Position numbers and translations under genes: made by a program. The notes beneath the pieces were generated by a model. That model worked only from the letters and a program-made list of their open reading frames with translations. It was not told the origin of the DNA and made no database searches. From a virus, in the IMG/VR virus record IMGVR_UViG_3300035698_002334, positions 1-24,501 of that record: a stretch of DNA of 24,501 nucleotides; one strand, 5' to 3'. Positions 14,564-22,812 of this stretch are shown here, one piece after another. Position 1 is the stretch's first letter. Each line of letters opens with the position of its first letter.

Positions 14564-16872
14564 TGGGCATCGTTAGAGACATAGTAAGACCTGTTGTCAG
14601 GAGTATTGTTAATCCTGTTGATTCTCGATATAGTGCTTTCTCGTGGGAGAATTACTTTGCAGATAAAAGTTTATTTTTTCTTGATGGTACAATAAGCGGA
14701 GATACGTTTGTAGATCAATCAATCAATAGCAGGGACTTCACAATCACAGGCAAGGACTTTGCAGATGATTGGACTAAAGGATTTCCATACAAAAGTGCCG
14801 CTACAATTAGTCCTCCTGTTGGTGATGCTGTTTTGATTGCTGCCGATATAAACAATTTCTTATATGATGCAGGAGGTACACCAAACGCTATTCCTGTTGT
14901 TAGTTTATTTCAGAATATAGACTATGAAGATACAATCTATTGTAAGCATGAAGCACAAGTTTTAGATGCTAATGATGTAGAGACATACGAGCCGAGAGTT
15001 ATTAATATATTTATGACTGCAAGTGCTTTGTCTGCTTCTGATTTAGTTAAGGCTAATACTTATTTTGGAGTGCCTGCCGAAGAAACAGTTAATATGCAAT
15101 GGTCTGCTATTGATGGAGATGATGCAACAGGCGATGGTAGTAAGGCAACACCATATTTAACATTAGGAAAGGCTCAAGCAGAAGCATCGGCAGGAGATAT
15201 TATTTATATCAAAACAGGAGAATATGCCGAGGATTTTATTCTTACTGCTGACGTAACACTACAAAAGACAGGTGGCTCATTCTTAACTGATGTGGCTGGG
15301 GGGTCTGCTGTATTAAGAGTAAACGATGCAGGCGGTACTCACTCAATGGGTCTAATTGGTAGAAATATTGTTTATGGGTTAGGGTTAGGGGTCACTTTTT
15401 CGAATAATATGACATTTGAAAAGATGTTGTTTACTAAGGTTTCTGCAACGCAGGGTCTTTATTTATTTAATAGCAATAATGTATTAAAAAATTCAGTTGT
15501 ACAGGGTGGTTCGGGTAATGGGATTTATTTTAAAAGTACGGGAGCCTGCGTGGTTGACACAAACTTAATTAAGTCAGCAGGAGCAGGAGATGGAATTAGA
15601 TACCAAGTATCAGCAGGAGCAGGTAATGTAATTAAAAATAATAAATTCATAGGTGTACCTTCACAAGCCATATCATTAGATAGTGGTAATACAGGAGATA
15701 TAATGATTCTTGGGAACTTATTTGAGGTAACAACACAAGCAATAAGCTCGGATGATCCAAGTGCAATTACTGTGAATATTATAAGTAATGTATTTAAACA
15801 GGCTAATTTAACAGGATCACACATATTACTTAATGAAATTTTTACGGCAATTAATATTCAAAAAAATAAGATAACTGTTACAGCATTAGATGGAAGACCA
15901 AGTATTAAGACTATTAATAATAGCAATGTAGATATTTCATCCAATATATTAAATTTTACTACTGTATCAGCTATTGATGGTATTTATATTACATCTTCAG
16001 GGGCAAATGTTATTACAGGGTGTTCAATTACTAAAAATAGAATTATTGATATAAGTTCGGTAAGTGATATATTAACAATAATAGGTTCGAATTTAGATGA
16101 TGGATCTACTGCTTTATGTGATGGCAATATAATAAATGAAAATAAAATAATAGGAAATAGTAATGATATTACAAATGAGCATAATATACTTTATGGATTC
16201 AGTAAAGGCATTGTAAAGCATAATTATTCAGAGAATGGATATTATGGTATGGTTAATAAATATGATAAACAAGACGGTTCTGATGTGTTTGGTAATATTT
16301 TCTTAAATAATTTTATGGGTGTTATTTTAAAAGGAACAGATAATGTTAAGATATATAATAATACTATTATTAATAAAACCAGGGGATTGGCTACGGGTAT
16401 TCTATTGCAGGCAAATTCAGATGCAGGGCAATCGGGAACGGCAGTTGAAGGTGCTTTAATTAAGAATAATATTATTATTGCTGCCGAATCAAGTGATTTT
16501 ATAATTAAAGCAAGTACGGCTAACGACTTAACAAGTGCTGATATTGATTATAATATTTATTACGCAACACTGGCAAAGCCATTTAGAATAGCAACTACGA
16601 ATTACAGCTTTGCTGAATGGCAAGCACTCGGACATGATGCACATTCAATATTTTTAACAGAGGCACAATTTAACGCTCTATTTACTGATTATGATAATGA
16701 TGATTATTCACTTGCGGATGGAAGTCAGGCAATAGGCAATGGAGTTGCTTTAGATGCAGCTTACGATGACGGATTAGATGCTTCAACAGATTGGGGAGAT
16801 ACAGATACAGTGCCAGTAGTAGTAACAAAACAACAGACTGCCCCTTGGGATATAGGAGCTTATGTAAGTTAA
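14563..16872 (+). CDS. Tail spike/fibre with parallel beta-helix
   Basis: The start chosen is the ATG at 14563, overlapping the previous stop as TAATG. A longer frame from 14488 would run deep into that gene and is not credible. The 769-residue product opens with a short basic stretch (GIVRDIVRPVVRSIVNP) and about 160 residues of probable virion-attachment domain. From about 180 it has AIDGDDATGDGSKATPYLTL and AGDIIYIKTGEY, the start of a right-handed parallel beta-helix, followed by many Asn-rich rungs with N-I--N--- patterns. The C-terminus has SLADGSQAIGNG and WDIGAYVS, the usual closing motif of such proteins. Beta-helix spikes bind or cut host surface polysaccharide; no catalytic residues can be assigned by eye. 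No signal peptide is present. Confidence 0.82.
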   Translation: MGIVRDIVRPVVRSIVNPVDSRYSAFSWENYFADKSLFFLDGTISGDTFVDQSINSRDFTITGKDFADDWTKGFPYKSAATISPPVGDAVLIAADINNFLYDAGGTPNAIPVVSLFQNIDYEDTIYCKHEAQVLDANDVETYEPRVINIFMTASALSASDLVKANTYFGVPAEETVNMQWSAIDGDDATGDGSKATPYLTLGKAQAEASAGDIIYIKTGEYAEDFILTADVTLQKTGGSFLTDVAGGSAVLRVNDAGGTHSMGLIGRNIVYGLGLGVTFSNNMTFEKMLFTKVSATQGLYLFNSNNVLKNSVVQGGSGNGIYFKSTGACVVDTNLIKSAGAGDGIRYQVSAGAGNVIKNNKFIGVPSQAISLDSGNTGDIMILGNLFEVTTQAISSDDPSAITVNIISNVFKQANLTGSHILLNEIFTAINIQKNKITVTALDGRPSIKTINNSNVDISSNILNFTTVSAIDGIYITSSGANVITGCSITKNRIIDISSVSDILTIIGSNLDDGSTALCDGNIINENKIIGNSNDITNEHNILYGFSKGIVKHNYSENGYYGMVNKYDKQDGSDVFGNIFLNNFMGVILKGTDNVKIYNNTIINKTRGLATGILLQANSDAGQSGTAVEGALIKNNIIIAAESSDFIIKASTANDLTSADIDYNIYYATLAKPFRIATTNYSFAEWQALGHDAHSIFLTEAQFNALFTDYDNDDYSLADGSQAIGNGVALDAAYDDGLDASTDWGDTDTVPVVVTKQQTAPWDIGAYVS

Positions 16873-16889
16873 TATATAAAACAAAGATT

Positions 16890-19388
16890 ATGAAAAAGAT
16901 TTTATTAACACTGATTGCGATATTTTATGTTGCAATAATATACGGGCAGCTTGACTCGATAAAGGTAAGCACGCCAAACTCCGGTCTGGGTGATCCGTTA
17001 CGGACAGCTATGCAGAAGACTAATCTGGCTATCGACCAGATCAATCTTAATACAACAGAGATAGGGACATTAACTCCGGGACAGGTATTAACGGTTGCAG
17101 CGAGTGGAGGTGATTATACATCTATCCAAACGGCCATAGATGCTATCACTGATAATTCTATAACAAAGCCTTATGTGATATTTATCTATCCCGGTACTTA
17201 TACTGAAAATATTACGATGGAGGACTTTGTAACACTTGACGGGGAGGGCAAACGAAGTGATGTTGTTATAGATGGTTCTATAACTTTTCCTGTTGTGGCT
17301 AGTGATAAGTCTTCACTTAAAGACTTGATGATTATTAATGACACCTGTACTGTTACTGGATTTAAGCTGATAACAATACCAATAGGATCAGGAACATATA
17401 ATATAGATCACTGCTTGCTCTCGGTTACAAATACAACTAATGCAGACACGGCTTCTATTATTGACCAGAATGGAGGGAGTCTAACAATAAAACGAACTGA
17501 CTTCTTATATGATTTTAATGGATCGGCTGCCGATGCTCATAGACATTATATCTTTGATATCACAGGAACATCTTCTTATAATATATATGATTGTTCTTTT
17601 GATGTTGATATATATGATGTAGATGATGCAGTTATACTTATTAATGAGGACTCAACAGCAACCATAGGAGAGTCGTTTATTCACTCAAACGTGTTTCATC
17701 TTAACGTAAGCAATGCGGCTTATTCGGGTGATGCTACAGGTTTCTTCCTTCATGGTGGGGGTGTAGACAAGTCATCAGAGAACAACCATCTTCATCTTAC
17801 CTCAGACGGTAATGGACGGTCTTATTTTATCCGTTTAAATACTGATTTAGGAGGTGGTAAGATAATAGCAACGGGTAATTATGCTGTAACGTCTGGATTT
17901 ACAAATGCTTATGGACTAACAATAGGTGCTGGTGATGAAGTGGATGTTGGTTTTAATACTATGAGAGGGGCAACAGATGGGAATCAAGGCAGTGGTACTA
18001 TCAATTATGTATCATCAGGAGCCTCCGGTGATCTTTCGGTATCTGGTAATGCAGTTGTTATAGGTGATATCGGACTAACAGGAACAAGGGTAACAAAAGG
18101 ATGGTTTAAAGACTTACAAGTGACGAACGCAATTGCTGGAGATATAACAGGTAATGCCGGAACGGTAACGAATGGAATCTATGTAGCTGATACAGCAGCC
18201 TTAGTATCTCACCTTATAGAACGTGGTGATACAGCTTCTATGTTGGAACACCTTATAGAGAGGGGTGATACAACTGAAATGTTAGAACACTATATAGAGA
18301 GGGGTGATAACCTTTCTGCTTTATCAGCTACTACATCAGCAGAGCTAAGGGGTGTCTTATCTGATGAGACAGGAACAGGAGTGGCTATATTTAGTGATGG
18401 TCCTAATTTTGATGGTGATTTAGCGATAGTAAAAGAAAACGATAATGCATCAAGTGATTCACATATTAAGTTTGAACGTAAAAGAGATGGTGATCCTACT
18501 TATGAGGTGTCTGATGGTGACTACCTGGGTGATCTAAGATGGTTTGGGTGGTATGATGGTATGTATAACCTTGGTGCTGATATAACAGCTAAGATAGATG
18601 GTACACCCGGATCTTCAGATATGCCTACAAAGATAGAAGTCAGAGTATCTCCTGATGGTACTGATGCTCCGGTCCTTGCTTTAACAATAGACAATGCTGG
18701 TGACTTTAATTTTGAAGATGCTGATTTAACTACTTCCGGCACACTTGAGGTAGGAGGTTCAGCATCAGGGACTGTATCTATTGTAGCTACTGCTGCTGCT
18801 GGCACTCCTACTATTACATGGCCTTTAACAACAGGAACTTTAATAACGGGTAGCGATACAGCTTTAATGCTCAATCCATACATAACAGACGGTGAAGCAA
18901 GAACGGCTATTAATGATACTATTGATGCACGTGATGCTGCCGCTACTGATATAACAACCATTACAATACCTGGAAAGACAGTGTCTTATACAATAGGCTC
19001 AACAGGTGATACAGGCACAGATGTTGTTTTTGTTACTGCTGCCAATCACACACAACAGAATCTTGATTTAGGAGCTATTATTCCAGCAAAGGCTAAAGTA
19101 ACTCAAATAGAGATTGTTTGTACTGAAACAGTAGTAGGCGTTACAGATATTACAATGGTAGTTGGTAATGCTAGTGCAGGAGCAGAATTTGTAGTTGCCC
19201 TTTCTTGTGATGCCGAAAATGAAGTTGTAGGTATTATTAATCCTGCACTTCCACAAGCGGTAGTAATGAATTGGGCTGCTGATACACATATTTGGGTTGG
19301 AGGCGATCCTACTGATAATACTTGGGCTGATATTACCGCAGGAGCGTGGACTATTTATATAACATACATAAATTATGAAGACATTTAA
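16890..19388 (+). CDS. Tail fibre with N-terminal signal peptide and beta-helix
   Basis: The start at 16890 gives MKKILLTLIAIFYVAIIYGQ, a clear Sec signal peptide with a Bacteroidota-style YGQ cleavage region; the upstream extension to 16791 overlaps the preceding gene and is rejected. The 832-residue product then has NSGLGDPLRTAMQKTNLAID (about 30-49), a motif seen near the N-termini of many phage tail fibres. A beta-helix follows from about 63 (LTVAASGGDYTSIQTAIDAI, then IFIYPGTYTENITM). Three 13-residue HLIERGDT repeats lie at 18210-18326. A fibre shaft follows (AELRGVLSDETGTGVAIFSD, then GTPTITWPLTTGTLITGSD), then a C-terminal beta domain from about 720. Mixing a signal peptide with virion motifs is odd: either a captured secreted protein or an N-terminus not used as a signal. 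Confidence 0.8.
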   Translation: MKKILLTLIAIFYVAIIYGQLDSIKVSTPNSGLGDPLRTAMQKTNLAIDQINLNTTEIGTLTPGQVLTVAASGGDYTSIQTAIDAITDNSITKPYVIFIYPGTYTENITMEDFVTLDGEGKRSDVVIDGSITFPVVASDKSSLKDLMIINDTCTVTGFKLITIPIGSGTYNIDHCLLSVTNTTNADTASIIDQNGGSLTIKRTDFLYDFNGSAADAHRHYIFDITGTSSYNIYDCSFDVDIYDVDDAVILINEDSTATIGESFIHSNVFHLNVSNAAYSGDATGFFLHGGGVDKSSENNHLHLTSDGNGRSYFIRLNTDLGGGKIIATGNYAVTSGFTNAYGLTIGAGDEVDVGFNTMRGATDGNQGSGTINYVSSGASGDLSVSGNAVVIGDIGLTGTRVTKGWFKDLQVTNAIAGDITGNAGTVTNGIYVADTAALVSHLIERGDTASMLEHLIERGDTTEMLEHYIERGDNLSALSATTSAELRGVLSDETGTGVAIFSDGPNFDGDLAIVKENDNASSDSHIKFERKRDGDPTYEVSDGDYLGDLRWFGWYDGMYNLGADITAKIDGTPGSSDMPTKIEVRVSPDGTDAPVLALTIDNAGDFNFEDADLTTSGTLEVGGSASGTVSIVATAAAGTPTITWPLTTGTLITGSDTALMLNPYITDGEARTAINDTIDARDAAATDITTITIPGKTVSYTIGSTGDTGTDVVFVTAANHTQQNLDLGAIIPAKAKVTQIEIVCTETVVGVTDITMVVGNASAGAEFVVALSCDAENEVVGIINPALPQAVVMNWAADTHIWVGGDPTDNTWADITAGAWTIYITYINYEDI
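18210..18326 (+). repeat. Three 39-bp tandem units in the fibre gene
   Basis: Units 18210-18248, 18249-18287 and 18288-18326 encode HLIERGDTASMLE, HLIERGDTTEMLE and HYIERGDNLSALS. The period is 13 residues. The preceding DTAALVS looks like the tail of an older degenerate unit. Such repeats in fibre shafts often change in number between relatives. Confidence 0.85.
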
Positions 19389-20901
19389 AAAGTTACTTAT
19401 AATTCCGTTTTTAATAATAAGCCTGATTTGTTCAGCAGCAACTTACTATGTAGCTGATGACGGTAATGACGGGAATAATGGGCTGACAACAGGAGCACCC
19501 TTTTAAACACTTGCTCATGCTGAGTCAGTGGCTACAACAGCAGGCGATTCATTGCTTTTAAGTAAGGGGGACACATGGGCGTTAGCAAATACTACTCAGA
19601 TAAATCACGGAGGAAGTGGGGGAACATATATTGTATGGGATGGGTCAAGATGGGGTTCTGGTGCTAATGCAATAATCCAGATAACAGGTACTCCGGCAAA
19701 TACCTCAATTGTTCATATATCTGCTTGTTCATATCTGAAGTTTAAAAATATTACTCTTGATGGGAATGATGAGGCTTGTTTTGGTTTAACGATAGGAGGG
19801 CCAAGTAGTGTGCATGGTGGCTCGGCACAAAACGCTGAAAGTTATATAGTAATTGATGGAGTTAGTGTATTGGATTGTGGTACAAGTGCAGGATATACAT
19901 TAGGAATTTTAACTGAAACATGGAATAATGATATATCAAATATTACAGTTCAAAACTGTATTATTAATGGGGTTGATGCAGAAGCATTAAGTTTATATTG
20001 TGGTAAGTCTGCTGATGGGGCTACACCGTCAGAGGTTAGTGATGTACTGTTTTATAATAATACTATAAGCAATTACGGACGAAGTGGATCGCTTGGAGAG
20101 GGAATACAGGTTAATAATAAATGCACTAATATAGTTATCGAAAATAACACCATTACAGATGATACAAATGGAACAGGAAATGGTATTGTAGTTGAAAGTA
20201 ATGAATCTACGCTTGGTTATTTTCCTACCGACATAACAATAAGATATAATAAAGTAACGAATATAAAAACAAATTCATGGTGTATTTATATGCAGCACGG
20301 GCAAGCTAAAACAGTTGATGTTTATTCAAATATTTTATTACAAGGAAATAATTTAACAGATGCTGACGGTGGATGTGTATGGATGGCTACCTCTGCTGAT
20401 CCAGCATGGACGGCTGCTGTATTGAATTTCTGGAATAATACAATGATTTCAGAGTCAGGCAGAACATTTCAAGCAGACATCCCTACTGCCGGAGTGGTGA
20501 GATTAAGGAATAATATATTAATGAACAAAGGGACTGAATCAGATTTATATGCTAATGTAATGTGTTTAAGGGTAAATACTACAAGTGCGGTGACTCATAG
20601 TAATAATCTTTATTTAAGAACTGTTAATGCAGATTATGAAAAGATAGTTGATGGAAGTTACTTAAATACCAATGCACAGGTATTAAGCTATGAAGCAACT
20701 GCACAAGTAACCGATCCTGTTTTTAAGGGATTTAATTCATATAAAACAGTCAATGATTTTGATATTAAAAGCACCTCTCCTGTTATTAATGCCGGGGTTG
20801 ATGTTGGATTAACAAGAGATATATTTGGGATGAAGATTATTGGACTACCAGACATTGGAGCAATAGAAAGTAGAGGAACACGATGGATAATTGTACGATA
20901 G
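19375..20901 (+). pseudogene. Signal-peptide beta-helix protein interrupted by in-frame TAA
   Basis: An ATG at 19375, overlapping the end of the previous gene, starts MKTFKKLLIIPFLIISLICS, a strong signal peptide, followed by AATYYVADDGNDGNNGLTTG and APF. TAA then occurs at 19504-19506 (codon 44), and the same frame runs on for 464 more codons as TLAHAESVATTAGDSLLLSK and a parallel beta-helix. The break falls inside the conserved opening motif (usually PFKTL or similar); the 14563 paralogue has TPYLTL at the equal place, with TTA where this gene has TAA. So a one-base change (TTA, AAA, CAA or GAA to TAA) explains it. The end has STSPVINAGVDVG and LPDIGAIESR, the normal C-terminal motif. A GTG at 19528 could restart translation without the signal peptide. 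It is probably inactive, or a sequencing error. Confidence 0.75.
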
Positions 20902-20934
20902 GTAATAAAGCAGCAATAATTAATAAATAATATC

Positions 20935-21225
20935 ATGCCAGGAGACAACGAAGATTACCGGAAATATTTGGAGCTACAATTTAAGGGACTTCATAAATCA
21001 ATTAATGCTCATGCTCACGACACTCATGATCGATTAGATAATATTCAAAAACAAACAGAAAAGACCAATGGACGAGTCACTGAGTTAGAAGAACAGACTA
21101 CCGCTATCCGGTGGTGCACCCGTAATCCGAAGCTATCAATTGCAATTTTATTAGTATCTGTCATTGGAATAATTACATTATGTTCTACAATAGGAGTTGA
21201 ATATATTATAAGCTTAATAAGATGA
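20935..21225 (+). CDS. Small coiled-coil, single-TM protein (XhlA-like, lysis region)
   Basis: This 96-residue protein has a hydrophilic, His/Asp/Glu-rich coiled-coil N-terminus (AHDTHDRLDNIQKQTEKTNG, then RVTELEEQTTAIRW) and one C-terminal membrane helix (about 67-90, LSIAILLVSVIGIITLC). The arrangement matches XhlA-type haemolysin/holin-associated proteins, which act at the cytoplasmic membrane in phage lysis. It opens the probable lysis block after the tail-fibre genes, following a 33-base gap, and overlaps the next gene by ATGA. The XhlA family call is based on architecture only. Confidence 0.6.
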   Translation: MPGDNEDYRKYLELQFKGLHKSINAHAHDTHDRLDNIQKQTEKTNGRVTELEEQTTAIRWCTRNPKLSIAILLVSVIGIITLCSTIGVEYIISLIR

Positions 21226-21647
21226 AAGCAATAATGATTCGTAAATATGGCATCAAAGAAACTCAATCAGTATTTCTTGTGATGGATGGTATCGATAAAT
21301 ATTTTGAGTGTGTGGCAATTGAGCTTCCACGGGTAGTTATTCCATATCGGCCAAATGCTCACGATGTAGATTGTATTCCTGAGGGTAATTACCCAGTTAA
21401 AAAAATTATCAGTCCGACAAAAGGAAAATGTTTTTTATTGTCTGATGTTCCGGATAGATTCGCAGTTGAGATACATATCGGTAATTTTGTATCTGGCAAA
21501 AAAGTTGATTCCGCTGGGTGTATATTACCAGGTATGAGCTTTGCAGATATTAATGAAGATGGTAATATCGATGTAGCTGATAGCACAAAGGCATTAAATC
21601 AGTTATGGGATATTTTACCGGATGCTTTTAAACTACATATATTATGA
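21222..21647 (+). CDS. DUF5675 family protein, probable lysis-associated
   Basis: This 141-residue protein shows the DUF5675 pattern: CIPEGNYPVKKI (51-62), LSDVPDRFAVEIHIGNF (73-89) with a conserved HIGN, and GCILPGMSF (99-107). Near the end, DINEDGNIDVADSTKALNQL (109-128) resembles a single calcium-binding EF-hand/dockerin loop, with D109, N111, D113, N115 and D120 at candidate ligand positions. DUF5675 proteins are frequent in lysis regions of Bacteroidota phages; their biochemistry is not settled in what I know. I infer a cell-envelope or lysis role from neighbours. An alternative start at 21234 (MIRKYG) is possible. The TGA overlaps the next ATG. Confidence 0.8.
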   Translation: MKAIMIRKYGIKETQSVFLVMDGIDKYFECVAIELPRVVIPYRPNAHDVDCIPEGNYPVKKIISPTKGKCFLLSDVPDRFAVEIHIGNFVSGKKVDSAGCILPGMSFADINEDGNIDVADSTKALNQLWDILPDAFKLHIL

Positions 21648-21793
21648 GAAAGCTATTTAAGTTTGAAACGGGCTTATCTATTTTGCGGTTCCTTCGATTC
21701 AGGTGGTTCAAACCGTTCTGTTTTGATTGGGTCCCAATGATATTAATTACATTATCTTTAATTATTTTATACTTTATAAATCATATAATATGA
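21644..21793 (+). CDS. 49-residue membrane protein, lysis region
   Basis: This short gene starts in an ATGA overlap with the DUF5675 gene and ends in an ATGA overlap with the next, so it sits firmly in the operon. It encodes a basic, aromatic N-terminus (MRKLFKFETGLSILRFLRFR) and a C-terminal hydrophobic helix (about 30-46, VPMILITLSLIILYFI) with almost nothing after it. The form (Arg-rich cytoplasmic part, single TM) is that of a small holin- or antiholin-like or membrane-anchor protein. No family is recognised. Perfect overlap on both sides is the main evidence that it is real. Confidence 0.65.
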   Translation: MRKLFKFETGLSILRFLRFRWFKPFCFDWVPMILITLSLIILYFINHII

Positions 21794-21960
21794 AATTTAA
21801 CATCACGTTAACCTGGAGTAAGGTCGTAGCAGTATTTGTTTTAGCTGGTGCGTTATATCTTGACATTAGAACCGGAAGCGGATCAGCTTCTTTTATGTAT
21901 GCTCTTCCTTTTATAGTATTTATGATAACGGGAAAACAATTTATTGACTCTAAAAAATAA
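21790..21960 (+). CDS. Small two-TM holin-like protein
   Basis: The ATG at 21790 overlaps the preceding stop; an upstream in-frame start at 21727 lies inside the previous gene and is less likely. The 56-residue product has two hydrophobic stretches (about 10-26, WSKVVAVFVLAGALYL; about 36-50, FMYALPFIVFMITG) with a charged/Gly loop (DIRTGSGS) and ends QFIDSKK. Size, two TM segments, short loop and lysine tail fit a class II holin-type pore former for releasing endolysin or collapsing the membrane. No direct family match is visible. Confidence 0.6.
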   Translation: MKFNITLTWSKVVAVFVLAGALYLDIRTGSGSASFMYALPFIVFMITGKQFIDSKK

Positions 21961-21965
21961 TAATC

Positions 21966-22073
21966 ATGGCAAAAGGAAAACCAAGACAGAACGGAAGCGG
22001 AAACGGTACGGGTAATGCTGGCAGAGGCGGTTGTGCTAATCCAAGCGGTGGAAGGCAAGGGCGGAACAGATGA
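21966..22073 (+). CDS. 35-residue Gly/Arg/Asn-rich micro-protein
   Basis: An ATG at 21966, five bases after the previous stop, opens MAKGKPRQNGSGNGTGNAGR, then GGCANPSGGRQGRNR and TGA. It is strongly basic and Gly-rich with one Cys, unlike any neighbour. Its G+C content is clearly higher than the surrounding A/T-rich DNA. It may be a small nucleic-acid-binding or disordered protein. No family is recognised. It is kept because it fits the gap exactly and has an ordinary start spacing, but it could be non-coding. Confidence 0.45.
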   Translation: MAKGKPRQNGSGNGTGNAGRGGCANPSGGRQGRNR

Positions 22074-22084
22074 AAAAACCGCAA

Positions 22085-22114
22085 GGCTCGGTAATCATCT
22101 GGGATTATCGAGCC
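22085..22114 (+). terminator. 12-bp stem-loop, terminator or structured RNA
   Basis: GGCTCGGTAATC (22085-22096) pairs with GATTATCGAGCC (22103-22114) over 12 pairs with one G-U, loop ATCTGG. On the + strand no U-run follows, so simple intrinsic termination is doubtful. On the - strand the stem is followed by TTGCGG then a six-T run, but no - strand gene is present. It lies between the micro-protein and the spanin-like gene and could be a processing or attenuation element. Confidence 0.55.
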
Positions 22115-22177
22115 TCGAAACTCCTTCTTCCGATTATGGAAAGATGAGCTTAACAAAGATATAAAAAATATATTACA

Positions 22178-22756
22178 ATGAAGAATTTTAAACTCTATTT
22201 TCAAATTGCGGTGATTGCCATTTTGATGGGATTATTATTTGCGGTGAATATATACAAGGCCAAATACGAGAAAGAAGTTATTACCACACTCAGACTGACA
22301 CAGAACAACCTTCAGTTAATGGACGCTGATAGGCAAAATACTATCCTTACTCTTACTTTAAAGGAGTTTGTGGCTACTATGTCAACCGAAAGGGATTCAT
22401 TGCTTAGAGTGGCTAAAATACGACCTAAGACAATTACGAAAATAATCGAAACGAAAACCATCATACATGATACTATTGAAAAGAAAGTATATGTTCAGTC
22501 ATCCGGAAAAGATACATGGTTCATTAAGGATTCGGCTAAGTGTTGGGACTGGCAGGCAATGGCTTATCTATGGAATGACTCTCTGATAGTGAACAGAACA
22601 GATTTTAAATATCACAATGCTACCTTAGATGTATTTAATTGGTTCCGGCCTCATAAGTTTTTATTCATCCGCTACGGTAAGAAGCAAACAACCCAGACTT
22701 CATCTTCAGAGTGTGGAGAGACTACTTCAAAAACGATTACAATTTTGAAAAGGTGA
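22178..22756 (+). CDS. Membrane-anchored periplasmic protein, spanin-like
   Basis: This 192-residue protein has an N-terminal membrane helix (about 5-25, KLYFQIAVIAILMGLLFAV) with a short cytoplasmic start, then a helical coiled-coil stretch (about 32-75, VITTLRLTQNNLQLMDADRQ and on), a Lys/Ile/Thr strand region (about 82-108) and a C-terminal globular part with WDWQAMAYLWNDSLIVNRTD and FRPHKFLFIRYGKKQ. Type II topology with periplasmic coiled coil next to lysis genes is what an inner-membrane spanin looks like, though 192 residues is somewhat long and no embedded or overlapping outer-membrane lipoprotein gene is visible. It is related in style to conserved unknown proteins of Bacteroidota prophages. 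Function is inferred from topology and place. Confidence 0.6.
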   Translation: MKNFKLYFQIAVIAILMGLLFAVNIYKAKYEKEVITTLRLTQNNLQLMDADRQNTILTLTLKEFVATMSTERDSLLRVAKIRPKTITKIIETKTIIHDTIEKKVYVQSSGKDTWFIKDSAKCWDWQAMAYLWNDSLIVNRTDFKYHNATLDVFNWFRPHKFLFIRYGKKQTTQTSSSECGETTSKTITILKR

Positions 22757-22788
22757 TAATTATCATGTTTATTGTCAAATGTCTTTTG

Positions 22789-22796
22789 TAATTTAG
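22789..22796 (+). promoter_or_regulatory. Possible Bacteroidota -7 promoter element TAATTTAG
   Basis: TAATTTAG lies in the 56-base gap after the spanin-like gene and is one base from the Bacteroidota -7 consensus TAnnTTTG. It is 16 bases before the ATG at 22813. A clear -33 TTTG at the right distance is not seen, so the call is weak. Confidence 0.3.
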
Positions 22797-22812
22797 CAAA
22801 AAATATAAAGCT

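Noticed and set aside
16791-16889. Early start for the 16890 fibre gene
   Set aside because: The extra 33 residues overlap the previous gene out of frame, while ATG 16890 begins a textbook signal peptide after an A/T-rich leader.
18521-18961. Long antisense reading frame on the - strand
   Set aside because: It lies opposite a well-supported fibre gene, is low-complexity Val/Ser/Ala-rich and has no family pattern; it is a shadow of Thr/Asp-rich coding.
19504-19506. TAA read as an amino acid
   Set aside because: TAA is the common terminator of genes throughout this window, so general recoding is not plausible; a point lesion or sequencing error is more likely.
14237-20901. Diversity-generating retroelement or variable-repeat cassette in the fibre block
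   Set aside because: No reverse transcriptase gene and no template/variable repeat pair could be seen in the window.
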